From Bifidobacterium asteroides DSM 20089 (lineage in GTDB: Bacteria; Actinomycetota; Actinomycetes; Actinomycetales; Bifidobacteriaceae): a DNA stretch of 64,000 nucleotides. Location: assembly GCF_002715865.1 (NCBI RefSeq), contig NZ_CP017696.1, forward strand, positions 1,178,001 to 1,242,000, given 5' to 3'. This document shows, piece by piece, positions 37,309 to 46,069 of the stretch. The position numbers and the translations under genes are program-made. Position 1 is the stretch's first letter; each line of letters opens with the position of its first letter. The notes under the pieces are model-generated. The model made no database searches. It was not told where the DNA came from and was given only the letters and a program-made list of their open reading frames with translations.

Positions 37309-38378
37309 GCATAGGCAATCTGTCCTGGAGGTGGCCCTGGCTGCCGGTTCTGGCCTTGGTCCTGGCTCTGGCATTCGGCCTGCTGGCCTACCGTAAGGCC
37401 CGCCGTGGCAAGGACAAGGAACCAATAGCCCGGGTCTGGACCTTGAAGAGCGACCTGGACACCGAGGAGGGCCATGAGACCCTGCGGCGCTGGCGGCGAT
37501 TGAACCGTTGCGCCGCAATCATGCTTTCTCTGGCCCTGCTGATGGCTCTGAGCCTTGCCGCAAGGCCCGCCCGGGTCGATCGGACCTTGGAGCAGGGACA
37601 TAACCGTGACATTGTCCTATGCCTGGATGTCTCCGGATCCACGCTGCCCTACGACCGTCAGGTGATTGCCTCCTATCTTGACCTGGTCCGCAACTTCCGT
37701 GGCGAACGCATGGCCCTGAGCATCTTCAACTCCACCTCGCGCACAGTCTTCCCCCTGACCGACGACTATGACATGATCACCGCCGAATTGAGCAAGGCGC
37801 GGCGGATCCTGGACGGGGTGCAGTCCCAGGACCGCATTGATGCCATGAGCGGACGACAATACCAGGACATCAGCGACTGGCTGGAGGGCACGCAGAACCG
37901 CCGGGACACCACATCCCTGATCGGAGACGGGCTTGTGGGCTGCGCTGCGCTCCTGCCCCAATTCGCTCCCAAGGACCAGAACGGATCGATAAAGGCCGAC
38001 CAACGGTCAAGCTCCCTGGTTCTGGCCACCGATAACGTGGTTTCAGGCAAACCCACGTACACCCTGGAGGAGGCGCTCAAGCTGACCTCGACTGCAGGAA
38101 TCGCCGTGGACGGGCTCTATTCGGGACCGGAACAAGGCATTGAGGATGAGAGCACCCGGCAGATGCAGCGGCTGATCGAGGCACGCGGCGGCATCTTCCT
38201 GCGACGGCAGGATGGGAACTCCATCAACGCGCTGGTCCGCCAGATCGAGCATCGCCACGGAGCCGATCCCCGCCGGCAGGAGCAGTCCAGCCTGGTGGAT
38301 GCACCCGGATGGTGGACTCTGGCCCTGGCCCTGACGCTGTCAGGATATTTGCTCCTGGCCTGGAGGCTGAAGCGATGA
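37305..38378 (+). CDS. VWA-domain membrane protein (BatA/BatB-like), first copy
   Basis: This 357-residue protein has two N-terminal membrane helices (about residues 10-27 and 70-87), a von Willebrand A domain (about 100-310) exposed outside, and a final membrane helix near 335-352. The metal-ion adhesion site reads DIVLCLDVSGSTLPYD with a complete DxSxS. VWA domains bind metal and protein ligands; in Bat operons these proteins depend on MoxR. I chose ATG 37305, which overlaps the previous stop in ATGA, over ATG 37296. Confidence 0.9.
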   Translation: MSIGNLSWRWPWLPVLALVLALAFGLLAYRKARRGKDKEPIARVWTLKSDLDTEEGHETLRRWRRLNRCAAIMLSLALLMALSLAARPARVDRTLEQGHNRDIVLCLDVSGSTLPYDRQVIASYLDLVRNFRGERMALSIFNSTSRTVFPLTDDYDMITAELSKARRILDGVQSQDRIDAMSGRQYQDISDWLEGTQNRRDTTSLIGDGLVGCAALLPQFAPKDQNGSIKADQRSSSLVLATDNVVSGKPTYTLEEALKLTSTAGIAVDGLYSGPEQGIEDESTRQMQRLIEARGGIFLRRQDGNSINALVRQIEHRHGADPRRQEQSSLVDAPGWWTLALALTLSGYLLLAWRLKR

Positions 38379-39403
38379 ACATATTCAAGTCCCTGACATT
38401 TGAGCCCGCCCTGGGCTGGGTAGCCGGCGGCCTTCTGGCTGGCCTGTTATTGCTCCTGGCCATTGCACTGATCCTCCATGGCCTGCGCAAGGGGCGGGAT
38501 ACGGACGCCGATCGCTGGGCTCTGACCCGACGCACCGCCATGGTCCTGGTTCTGGCTTTCATGGTCCTGACGCCCAGCACAGTCAGCAAGACCACCAATA
38601 AAGCAGTCAACGCCACTGATATCTTCATTGCGGTTGACGTGACCGGATCCATGGCGGTCAAGGATGCCGGGTATGGCGACCAGGAAGGAATGAGCCGACT
38701 GGATGCGGCCCGGGCAGCCATCCACGACCTGACGATCATCTACCCCGATGCCTCCTTCTCGGCCTTGAGCTTCGGCGTCTCGACCAGCGTCGATCTGCCC
38801 CTGACCCCTGACGTGCGGGCTGTGGGCAACTGGGCCGGAGGGTTGGCTACAGAGCCCACATCCAGGTCCTCCGGCTCAAGCCTGGATGCTCCGCTGGATC
38901 GTCTAAGCCTCGTTTTGAAACAGACCAAGGACCGGCATCCCGAAGACCGAATCCTGCTCTACCTGATCAGCGACGGCGAACAGACCGGGCCTGATGAGCG
39001 GCGATCCTTCAGCGTTCTCAGGGAGGGACTGGACGATGCCTTCGTTCTGGGAACCGGCTCGGCCAAGGGCGGCATGGTGCCTTTGAGCTCCGATGTCGGT
39101 GGAAACGATGCCCACAGCTGGGTGACTGACCCCACGACCGGCCAGCCGGGCATCTCCGCCATGGACCCGAAAACCCTCAAGGCCATGGCCGACGAGATGA
39201 GCGGCCACTACCAGGCCCTGGCCAAGGGGACCACGGTGCGTGAGGGGGCCACGGCTGCGGCCTCCAAGCGCTACCGGGTGACCAAGGTCGACCAGGTCAG
39301 CCGGCATGTCACCCCGCTGGTCTGGCCGCTGGCACTGGTGGAGCTGGCTCTGATCCTGATTGAGGCGGGGCTCTGGATCCGCACTTCGAGGAGACTGCTA
39401 TGA
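38375..39403 (+). CDS. VWA-domain membrane protein (BatA/BatB-like), second copy
   Basis: This 342-residue protein is a distant paralogue of the preceding gene product: two N-terminal membrane helices, a VWA domain (about residues 80-290) and a C-terminal helix. Its metal site reads FIAVDVTGSMAVKD, with Thr in place of the first Ser of DxSxS, a conservative change. Two VWA proteins side by side after MoxR and DUF58 match the BatA-BatB arrangement. The start ATG overlaps the previous stop (ATGA). Confidence 0.9.
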   Translation: MNIFKSLTFEPALGWVAGGLLAGLLLLLAIALILHGLRKGRDTDADRWALTRRTAMVLVLAFMVLTPSTVSKTTNKAVNATDIFIAVDVTGSMAVKDAGYGDQEGMSRLDAARAAIHDLTIIYPDASFSALSFGVSTSVDLPLTPDVRAVGNWAGGLATEPTSRSSGSSLDAPLDRLSLVLKQTKDRHPEDRILLYLISDGEQTGPDERRSFSVLREGLDDAFVLGTGSAKGGMVPLSSDVGGNDAHSWVTDPTTGQPGISAMDPKTLKAMADEMSGHYQALAKGTTVREGATAAASKRYRVTKVDQVSRHVTPLVWPLALVELALILIEAGLWIRTSRRLL

Positions 39404-39951
39404 GTAGGAAGTCCCGGCAAGGCGCAAGAAGCGGACGCCGCCTGCGGGTGCGCCTGATTTTGGCTGGCTTGGCCTTGGTTGCAGCACTGGCCGGAGCCTG
39501 GTGCCTGATCAACGTCAAAGCCATCGCCACCTATAACGAGGGCACGCGAACGTTGAGCACCAACGTTCAACAGGCCCAAAACCCGCAGGCCGATCCTTCC
39601 TCCATCAAGGCCCTGCAAGACCAGGCCGAACACCTCTTCGACCAGGTCGAAAGGCCCGGACCCCTGATTCTGCCCCAGACCAGGCAAGCTGCCCAAGCCA
39701 ACCGGGCGGCCAACGCCGCGCTGACCAGCCGCACCGAGCGTCTGCTCAAGGAGCAGAAGGCCGATAAGGCCCAAGACGGGAAAAACGGCTCCGGCAAGGG
39801 CTCCTCTTCAGGGCTGACCAAGCAGCAGGAGGCCGAGGTGGAGGATCTGCTCAAGCGCAACCAGCAGCAGAGCGAACCGTCGGCATCCCCGACACCAACA
39901 GGCAAGGCAAGTGACAACAAGGGTCAGGCGAAGAACGTCAAACCCTGGTGA
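39400..39951 (+). CDS. Tail membrane protein of the MoxR/VWA cluster
   Basis: This 183-residue protein begins with a strongly basic stretch (MSRKSRQGARSGRRLR), a single membrane helix (about residues 19-40) and an outer region of about 140 residues that is helical, rich in Q, K, A and E and finally low in complexity (S, P, T, K). It sits where BatC is found in other Bat operons, but I see no TPR repeats. I do not recognise the family. It overlaps the previous gene in ATGA, the fifth such junction in a row. Confidence 0.75.
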   Translation: MSRKSRQGARSGRRLRVRLILAGLALVAALAGAWCLINVKAIATYNEGTRTLSTNVQQAQNPQADPSSIKALQDQAEHLFDQVERPGPLILPQTRQAAQANRAANAALTSRTERLLKEQKADKAQDGKNGSGKGSSSGLTKQQEAEVEDLLKRNQQQSEPSASPTPTGKASDNKGQAKNVKPW

Positions 39952-40288
39952 CCGGCCGCACACAGTCTTTCGCGTGAGTCATTTCACCGCCCCCTTTTCC
40001 AACAAATCGATCCCCATGCAGACGATCATCTCCCGGCTAACAGACTGACGGAATTAGTAGAAAATCCGTCCCCATCCAGACGAATCGGACCTCATTTGAC
40101 CACATGGCCCTATGAGGCCCATTTCAGGATCACTGCCATGTTGTAGTAGAGGCATGTACAGGCCATCCTCTTCACTACCCACCCGGGGTCCCTTCCTGGA
40201 GCAAACCTCATACCTGACTGATCCGGACTCCGTTGGAAGCTGCCCCTGTCATGCGAGGGCGGCACGTTGCCGGGCCATACTGTCCGAC
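39952..40288. other. Intergenic region with short direct repeat and hairpin
   Basis: The 337-bp gap holds two similar copies of CCCCATGCAGACGA / CCCCATCCAGACGA (about 40013 and 40070) and a hairpin formed by GACGGA (40047-40052) and TCCGTC (40065-40070). No coding frame in it looks real. A CATACT box lies 7 nt before the next ATG. Confidence 0.4.
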
Positions 40289-40480
40289 ATGGCTCGACAG
40301 TCACGAATCACTCTGGTCCATCTGAGTGAATTAGCCGACCAGGCTCTGAGGGTCGACTGGCAAGGGCGGGCCGCTGAAGCATATCGGGCCCAGGTGCGGG
40401 CCATGGATGCCCTCTGCCAGGATCAGCGCATCCAGGCGGGGCGCATCCTGAGCCTGATTGATCAAGAGAGCCGGCCATGA
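40289..40480 (+). CDS. Small WxG-type helical protein
   Basis: A 63-residue protein, helical, with VDWQGRAAEAYRAQV near residue 22. The W-x-G followed by a helix rich in A and R resembles the central turn of WXG100 proteins, but the chain is shorter than the usual 100 residues and the N-terminal helix is brief. It overlaps the alpha/beta hydrolase gene in ATGA, so the two are made together. No ribosome site; a -10 like box lies 7 nt upstream, which suggests leaderless translation. A longer frame to 40112 contains no family-like sequence. It may be the export partner or chaperone of the hydrolase. Confidence 0.6.
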   Translation: MARQSRITLVHLSELADQALRVDWQGRAAEAYRAQVRAMDALCQDQRIQAGRILSLIDQESRP

Positions 40481-41904
40481 AGCGGACGATCACCGCTGCG
40501 CCCGATGCCAACGGCTATACACGCTCCGAGCTGGAACATCTGACCGGCATGGCGGACCGGCTCAACCAGGCAGGTGGAGCCCTGTCCACCTTGCAGTCCC
40601 AATGGATTCTGACCAACCAGGCCATCCGCAGAACCATACCTGGGCTGCCGACCCTTATCTGCACCCAGACTGCCTTACCGCCGCCGGGTCACGCGCATCT
40701 GCCCCTGGATCTGATGGTGTCTTTCTGCAGTGACCAGGCCCAGGCCTGCGAAGACCTGCGCACCCGGCTCCAGTCTGTGGCCGACCGGCTGACCAAGGCC
40801 TACGGGCTGTACTCGCAGGCTGAATCATTCATGGACAGGCTGATGGGCTCCCTGACCTCCAAGGCCTTGACTGTCTTTCGACCCATTGCCCCGTTCATGC
40901 TGGGTTCCATCGGTCTAGGCCTGGGAGTAGCCAAATTGACCGACCACTTGGATGCATCGCAATTACAGGAATTTCTGGAAACCACGGCCAGCATCCAACA
41001 GCCCCTGCTGACCGCAGTCGCATCCGGCCTGTCCTCGGACCATCATGATCCCATTGGCGGATTGGTCACCGGCCCAGGCCTGCTGATGCCCTTGATACTC
41101 GCGCATTTCCAGGGTGATCGAATCGTGATGGATCCTGTTCATCCGCAGGGCAAGGGATTGGGCGAGGCCCATGACATCGCCTATGCTCTGCACAACCTGG
41201 AGACCCTGGGATCCTGCCGGGACGGCATTCCCTACGCAACCATCGCCGTACAGCGTTATCGGAAGGCCGACGGCAAGAACCACTGGCTGGTCTACATACC
41301 CGGCACCAGCTCCCATTTGGACTCCCCAATCGGCTGGGCCCAGAACATCCAGCTCATGAGCGACAAGGCTTCAGTGCGCGGCAGGGCGGCCTCCCTACGT
41401 CTAGTGGACCAGGCCATGCGGGATGCGGGGGTGCGCCCGGACGATCCGGTCAGCCTGGTGGGCCATTCCCAGGGTGGCATCGTGGCCGCCACCATGGCCT
41501 CGGATCTTTCGGACCGCTACAGCTTCAATCATGTCGTGACTGTCGGCTCGCCCATCGCCCATCGCAGAATAAAGTCAAACACCTGGGTCACCAGCGTGGA
41601 GATGCGTGAAGAGCTGGTCTCCAGCCTTGATGGAGCCGACAATCCCTCCCGACCCAATCAGCTGACAGTAAGGGGAAGAGCGGGCGGACCTCCCCCTCCA
41701 GGCGGCAACCAGACTGGCCGGACAGTGACCACTGCCGAACCCGGAAAGGAATCAACCCATGGCATGGCCTACCAGCAGGCGGCCTGGGCTGATGCCCGGG
41801 ATCAGAACTCACCAGCGGTACGACGTCAGGACAATCACTTCGCCCAGGCCATCGATGGCGATTTGCAGGAGACCCGCTACTACCGTGGCAGGCTACGACG
41901 ATGA
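40477..41904 (+). CDS. Alpha/beta hydrolase, putative type VII-linked effector
   Basis: This 475-residue protein has about 165 N-terminal residues of mainly helical sequence, including QSQWILTNQAIRR, and a C-terminal alpha/beta hydrolase region with the nucleophile elbow VSLVGHSQGGIVAATMAS near residue 330. Preceding it, NHWLVYIPGTSS is like the oxyanion strand of lipases. A serine esterase or lipase activity is likely; substrate unknown. There is no classical signal peptide. Given the WxG-type partner gene upstream and the helical N-terminal region, export by a type VII system as a toxin or surface enzyme is plausible, but this is inference. Low-complexity C-terminus. Confidence 0.75.
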   Translation: MKRTITAAPDANGYTRSELEHLTGMADRLNQAGGALSTLQSQWILTNQAIRRTIPGLPTLICTQTALPPPGHAHLPLDLMVSFCSDQAQACEDLRTRLQSVADRLTKAYGLYSQAESFMDRLMGSLTSKALTVFRPIAPFMLGSIGLGLGVAKLTDHLDASQLQEFLETTASIQQPLLTAVASGLSSDHHDPIGGLVTGPGLLMPLILAHFQGDRIVMDPVHPQGKGLGEAHDIAYALHNLETLGSCRDGIPYATIAVQRYRKADGKNHWLVYIPGTSSHLDSPIGWAQNIQLMSDKASVRGRAASLRLVDQAMRDAGVRPDDPVSLVGHSQGGIVAATMASDLSDRYSFNHVVTVGSPIAHRRIKSNTWVTSVEMREELVSSLDGADNPSRPNQLTVRGRAGGPPPPGGNQTGRTVTTAEPGKESTHGMAYQQAAWADARDQNSPAVRRQDNHFAQAIDGDLQETRYYRGRLRR

Positions 41905-41984
41905 GCGGGACACGCCCCCCCCCCCCCGAGAGCACCCATGCCGGTTCCTGCTGGTTGACCCGGTCGTCTAGGCTGGAGGCATGA
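41901..41984 (+). CDS. 27-codon ORF spanning a 13-C tract between hydrolase and purB
   Basis: The ATG at 41901 overlaps the hydrolase stop in ATGA and the TGA at 41982 overlaps the purB start in ATGA. The ORF reads MSGTRPPPPESTHAGSCWLT and then RSSRLEA. With 13 C the frame is open; a change of the C number would shift it. It might be a translational bridge; no homology is known to me. It may also be an accident of overlapping codons. Confidence 0.3.
   Translation: MSGTRPPPPESTHAGSCWLTRSSRLEA
41915..41927. repeat. Poly-C tract of 13
   Basis: Thirteen consecutive C residues lie 11 bp after the hydrolase stop and 54 bp before the purB start. Homopolymers of this length slip during replication and are also prone to sequencing error. 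Confidence 0.95.
41969..41974 (+). promoter_or_regulatory. -10 hexamer of a possible leaderless purB promoter
   Basis: TAGGCT ends exactly 6 nt before the purB ATG. The only purine-rich stretch, GGAGG, touches the start codon too closely to serve as a Shine-Dalgarno. Confidence 0.35.
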
Positions 41985-43426
41985 ACCTGAGCCGAATCAC
42001 ACCAGTCATCCCCCTCAATCCCTTGGACGGACGCTACCGCAGACAGACTGCCGATCTGGTGGACTATTTGAGCGAACCCGCCTTGAACCGCGAGCGCATG
42101 CGGGTCGAGGTCGAATGGATGATCATGCTGTCCAATGGTTACCAGGGCAATGGCCAGCACCCGGTCCTGCCGGGCGTGGAGCCCCTGACCGAGGCCGAAC
42201 AGGCCTACCTGCGAGCCATTCCCGAGGATTTCGACGCCGAAGGCATCACCGAACTGGCGGGTATCGAAGCCCAGACCCGCCACGATGTCAAAGCTGTGGA
42301 ATACTACATCGACCGCCGTCTGGAGGCTGCAGCCACAGCCCTTGGCCCCGGGTCCCAACTTCCCAGGCTGGCGCCCCTGGTCCACTTCGCCTGCACCAGC
42401 GAGGACATCAACAACCTGGCCTATGCCCGCTGCATCCGAGGCGGGGTCGAGCAGGTCTGGCTCCCCAAGGCCTCCAGGATCGAGAACCATCTGGCAACCA
42501 TGGCGGAGCAATACCGGAATCTGCCCATGCTCGCCCTGACCCACGGCCAGCCTGCCACACCCACCACCCTGGGCAAAGAGATGGCGGTCTACGTCCACCG
42601 GCTGCACCGGCAGTTGAATCGGATCCGCAATCAGGACTACATGGGCAAGATGAATGGCGCCACTGGAACCTTTGGTGCCCATCTGGCCGCCCTGCCGCAG
42701 GTGGATTGGATCGATCTGACCCGGACCTTCATCGTGGAGCGAATGGGCCTGGTCTGGAACCCACTGACCACCCAGATCGAGTCCCACGACTGGCAGGCCG
42801 AGCTCTTCGGCAATATCGCCCACCTGGGCAGGATTATGCACAACCTGGCCGTGGATGTCTGGATGTACATCTCCCGCGGTGTCTTTGCCCAGGAACCCGT
42901 CAAAGGCGCGACAGGGTCCAGCACCATGCCCCATAAGGTCAACCCCATACGCTTCGAGAACGCCGAAGCCAATCTGGAAATCTCAGGAGCCCTGCTGGAC
43001 ACCTTGGCCACCACCCTCACCGAAACCCGCTGGCAGCGGGACCTGACCGACTCCACCACCCAGCGCAACATCGGTTCGGCCCTGGGCTATAGCCTGCTGG
43101 CTTTGGACAACCTGCACGGTGGCCTGCAGACCATTCACCCTGACGAGGCCCTGATGGCCCGCGAGCTGGACAGCAACTGGGAGGTCCTGGGCGAGCCCAT
43201 ACAGACGGCCATGCGGGCCGCGGGACTGGCTGGACGTTCAGGCATGGATCATCCCTATGAGCAGGTCAAGAAGCTGATGCGCGGCAAGAGGATCGGCCGG
43301 GAGGATGTCGAGCAGTTCATCGATGGTCTGGACCTGGACCAGGACACGGCCAGTCGGCTCAAAGCCTTGACGCCGGCAACATACACCGGCGCAGCTGGAA
43401 CCTTGGTGGACTTCGATCGCGATTGA
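41981..43426 (+). CDS. purB: Adenylosuccinate lyase
   Basis: This 481-residue enzyme acts twice in purine synthesis, splitting SAICAR to AICAR and adenylosuccinate to AMP, releasing fumarate each time. The fumarase/lyase superfamily signature TGSSTMPHKVNPIRFENAE is at about residues 305-325, with the catalytic serine in the flexible loop; FACTSEDINN and THGQPATPTTLGKEM (with catalytic His) are the other conserved blocks. The length fits the longer form of PurB. The downstream membrane protein starts 2 bp after the stop, so they share a transcript. Confidence 0.97.
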   Translation: MNLSRITPVIPLNPLDGRYRRQTADLVDYLSEPALNRERMRVEVEWMIMLSNGYQGNGQHPVLPGVEPLTEAEQAYLRAIPEDFDAEGITELAGIEAQTRHDVKAVEYYIDRRLEAAATALGPGSQLPRLAPLVHFACTSEDINNLAYARCIRGGVEQVWLPKASRIENHLATMAEQYRNLPMLALTHGQPATPTTLGKEMAVYVHRLHRQLNRIRNQDYMGKMNGATGTFGAHLAALPQVDWIDLTRTFIVERMGLVWNPLTTQIESHDWQAELFGNIAHLGRIMHNLAVDVWMYISRGVFAQEPVKGATGSSTMPHKVNPIRFENAEANLEISGALLDTLATTLTETRWQRDLTDSTTQRNIGSALGYSLLALDNLHGGLQTIHPDEALMARELDSNWEVLGEPIQTAMRAAGLAGRSGMDHPYEQVKKLMRGKRIGREDVEQFIDGLDLDQDTASRLKALTPATYTGAAGTLVDFDRD

Positions 43427-43428
43427 CC

Positions 43429-45900
43429 ATGTCCCCGTCCCAGTCGACCATAACCCCCGAGGACACCGATTCCACCGACCCTGTTAAGGCAGATAAGGTC
43501 GTCATCCGGGATACCCCGCCAGAACGGGTCCATGACGCCGAGGACCTGCTGCGAGCCCTGGCGGCTCTGATCCTGGGAATCCTGGTCACCCTGGCAGCCG
43601 TCTACCTGAAAGGCATAGCGGCCGGGGTCGAGTCGGACATGCGCCAGGCCGGCAATGCCATGGACTGGCTCATGGATGTACCTACCGCCTTCCTCCAGCA
43701 GGCAGTGACCGTGACCGTGGTCCTGACCGTGATTGTCCACCTGCTGGTCAACAGGGAATGGATTCAGGCGATCACTGCCCCCCTGGCCATGTTCCTGGGG
43801 TTTGGGCTGGTCATGCTGACCTCCAACCTGATACTGAAGGCCGGCAACCCGACCCTGATCGCCTCATTCAGCTCACAGAACGCCATAGGGTCGCCCGTCC
43901 TGTTGCCCGACTTCTATGCCGGTCTGGCTGCCTTCCTGAGCGCAGCAGGACCCCGTCGCTTGAGAAGCTCGGTCAAATGGGGATGGAACGCTCTATATAT
44001 TGTGGCCATCATCATGGTCGCCATATCCTCCAATTCAGCCAGTGGGGTTCTGGTCTCGCTGATTCTGGGACGAATCATCGGCATGGTGGTCCGATACCTG
44101 GCGGGCACTCAGAACAAGGGTGCCTGGGGACAAGGAGTGGTGCAAGCCATAGCCTCCATCGGCATCCATGCCGTCAGCCTGGAACGTCAGGACTCCAGTC
44201 TGGACGCCGATGGTCAGCCCCTGCCCGCACTTGCAGACGACCTGATTGAGGCCTCCCGCATCTACAGGGTTCATGACAAGGATGGCCGAACCTACACGGT
44301 GTCGGTCATGGACGGCCAGCTGCACACCATGGGCTATCTGATGCAGCTCTGGCAGTGGATCAAGCTGTCCGGAGTCTCCATGCGCCGGGACCGGTCGGTC
44401 AGAAACTCCATGCAACACCACATGGCTATCCTGGCTGAATTGCGAGACCTGGGGCTGACCGCCATGCACCCCTATGGCCTGGCTGAGAGCGCGGAATCCT
44501 CAATCCTGGTCCTGGAGGATGACGTCCACCTTCGGCCCCTGGAACCCGGAAGCCTGGATACGGACAAGGCCAAGCAACTGATGGATTACCTTCGCCGGGC
44601 CAACGAGCGCGGATTTACACACCGCCGCATCCGCCCGGAGACCCTGGCCGTAGACCAGTCAGATTCCATGGTCATCGCCGGCTGGGAGAACGGCGACAGC
44701 GCCAGCTCCCAGGCCAACATCGCCCTGGATCGAATCCAGCTTCTGGCTCTGATTGCCACGCTGATCGGGGTGAATCAGGCCATTGAGGCCGCCCGTGCCT
44801 CCTGGGGGATCAAGACCCTGGCGGGGCTGTCGCCTTTCTGCCAGATGGTAGCCATTCCCTCACAGACCCAGGACCTGCCCGGCTGGGACCGACAGATTCT
44901 TACTGACCTGCGCAAACAGTTGCAGTCCTTGGCTCCCCCTGAGTCGGTGGCTGAGACCGGCCAGGTGACCCTTTCCCGTTTCAGTCTGCGCAGTTTCGTG
45001 GCCCTGGCCCTCCTGGTAGTGGCGCTGGCGGTCATCGTCACCCAGTTCAACCTGCCCCAGGTCATCAGCGCCGTCCGCAACGCCAACCCTTGGATGGCCG
45101 GACTCTCCTTCCTTCTGGGGTCACTGTCCTGGGTGGGCTGCGCCATCACCCTGGGAGTCTTCATCGACCCGGCCAAGCGCGACTTCAAGGGCATCTTCCT
45201 GTCCCAGGTCGCGTCCTCGTTCACCTCGGTCTCCATGCCCGCCGGGGTGGGGCCGGCCTTCGTCAATTTGCAGTTCCTGCGGCGGGACGGTTATGACAAC
45301 ACCATGGCCACAGCCATCATGAGCGCCGTGGTGGCCGTCCAGTTCGCAACCACCTTCTGCCTGCTGATCGTCATCGGGCTGTTCACCGGACGCAACACCC
45401 TATCCGGGATGATCCCCACCAACACCCTGGTCATCGTCATCGGGACGGTGGCCATCATCGCGGCCCTGATCATGGCCGTGCCTTACACACGGCGGCTGGT
45501 CATGGAACGGCTGATGCCCATCGTGGCCTCCTATGCTCATCACCTTGTTGAGATTCTGACTCAGCCCAGGCAACTGGTGGTGGCCGTCCTTGGAGCCGTA
45601 CTGCAGTCAGCCGCCCTGGGCATGAGTTTCTGGGCCGCCCTAATGGCCTTCGGCTGCCGAACCAACGTTTTCGAAACCACCTTCGTCTTCCTGCTGGCCA
45701 ACACGCTGGGATCGGCCGTCCCCACGCCCGGCGGTCTGGGGGCCATAGAGGCGGTGCTCTTCTCCGCCTTCCGCCTGGCTGGCGTTCCCTCAGGTGTGGC
45801 CATCTCGGCCACGCTGGTCTTCCGGGTGGTCACCTACTGGCTGCGCATCCCCCTGGGAGCCCTGGCCATGCGCTGGCTGAGCAGCCACAATCGCATCTGA
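43429..45900 (+). CDS. Lysylphosphatidylglycerol-synthase-like flippase with pseudokinase domain
   Basis: This 823-residue protein has three parts. The N-terminal part (about residues 40-240) has five to six membrane helices. The middle part (about 270-480) is soluble and resembles a protein-kinase or ABC1/RIO-like fold: IYRVHDKDGRTYTVSV fits a nucleotide-binding beta strand pair, and HRRIRPETLAVDQSDSMVIAGW fits the catalytic loop, but HRD is altered and DFG is replaced by GWENGD, so it is probably inactive. The C-terminal part (about 520-810) has eight membrane helices of the UPF0104/LPG synthase transmembrane type, with PTPGGLGAIEAV, typical of the family. It may move lipids or envelope precursors. 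ATG 43429 lies 2 bp after the purB stop; a TTG at 43423 is less likely. Confidence 0.85.
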   Translation: MSPSQSTITPEDTDSTDPVKADKVVIRDTPPERVHDAEDLLRALAALILGILVTLAAVYLKGIAAGVESDMRQAGNAMDWLMDVPTAFLQQAVTVTVVLTVIVHLLVNREWIQAITAPLAMFLGFGLVMLTSNLILKAGNPTLIASFSSQNAIGSPVLLPDFYAGLAAFLSAAGPRRLRSSVKWGWNALYIVAIIMVAISSNSASGVLVSLILGRIIGMVVRYLAGTQNKGAWGQGVVQAIASIGIHAVSLERQDSSLDADGQPLPALADDLIEASRIYRVHDKDGRTYTVSVMDGQLHTMGYLMQLWQWIKLSGVSMRRDRSVRNSMQHHMAILAELRDLGLTAMHPYGLAESAESSILVLEDDVHLRPLEPGSLDTDKAKQLMDYLRRANERGFTHRRIRPETLAVDQSDSMVIAGWENGDSASSQANIALDRIQLLALIATLIGVNQAIEAARASWGIKTLAGLSPFCQMVAIPSQTQDLPGWDRQILTDLRKQLQSLAPPESVAETGQVTLSRFSLRSFVALALLVVALAVIVTQFNLPQVISAVRNANPWMAGLSFLLGSLSWVGCAITLGVFIDPAKRDFKGIFLSQVASSFTSVSMPAGVGPAFVNLQFLRRDGYDNTMATAIMSAVVAVQFATTFCLLIVIGLFTGRNTLSGMIPTNTLVIVIGTVAIIAALIMAVPYTRRLVMERLMPIVASYAHHLVEILTQPRQLVVAVLGAVLQSAALGMSFWAALMAFGCRTNVFETTFVFLLANTLGSAVPTPGGLGAIEAVLFSAFRLAGVPSGVAISATLVFRVVTYWLRIPLGALAMRWLSSHNRI

Positions 45901-46069
45901 AGAGCCCTTGGGGCATTCCCAATCTCGAGGACCTCAAAAAACGCTTGATGAAATGTCGGAAACCCCCGGAAAATGCGGTGTTTGGGCCTAATCTGCGGTA
46001 ATATCGGTCATTGACCGTTGGGCTTTCCCCAAATCAAGCAATGGGAGGCCCCCGAAAGAAGGATGTTCT

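Noticed and set aside
40112-40288. N-terminal extension of the small WxG protein
   Set aside because: Cys- and Pro-rich sequence without helical pattern, no ribosome site; homology-like part begins at ATG 40289.
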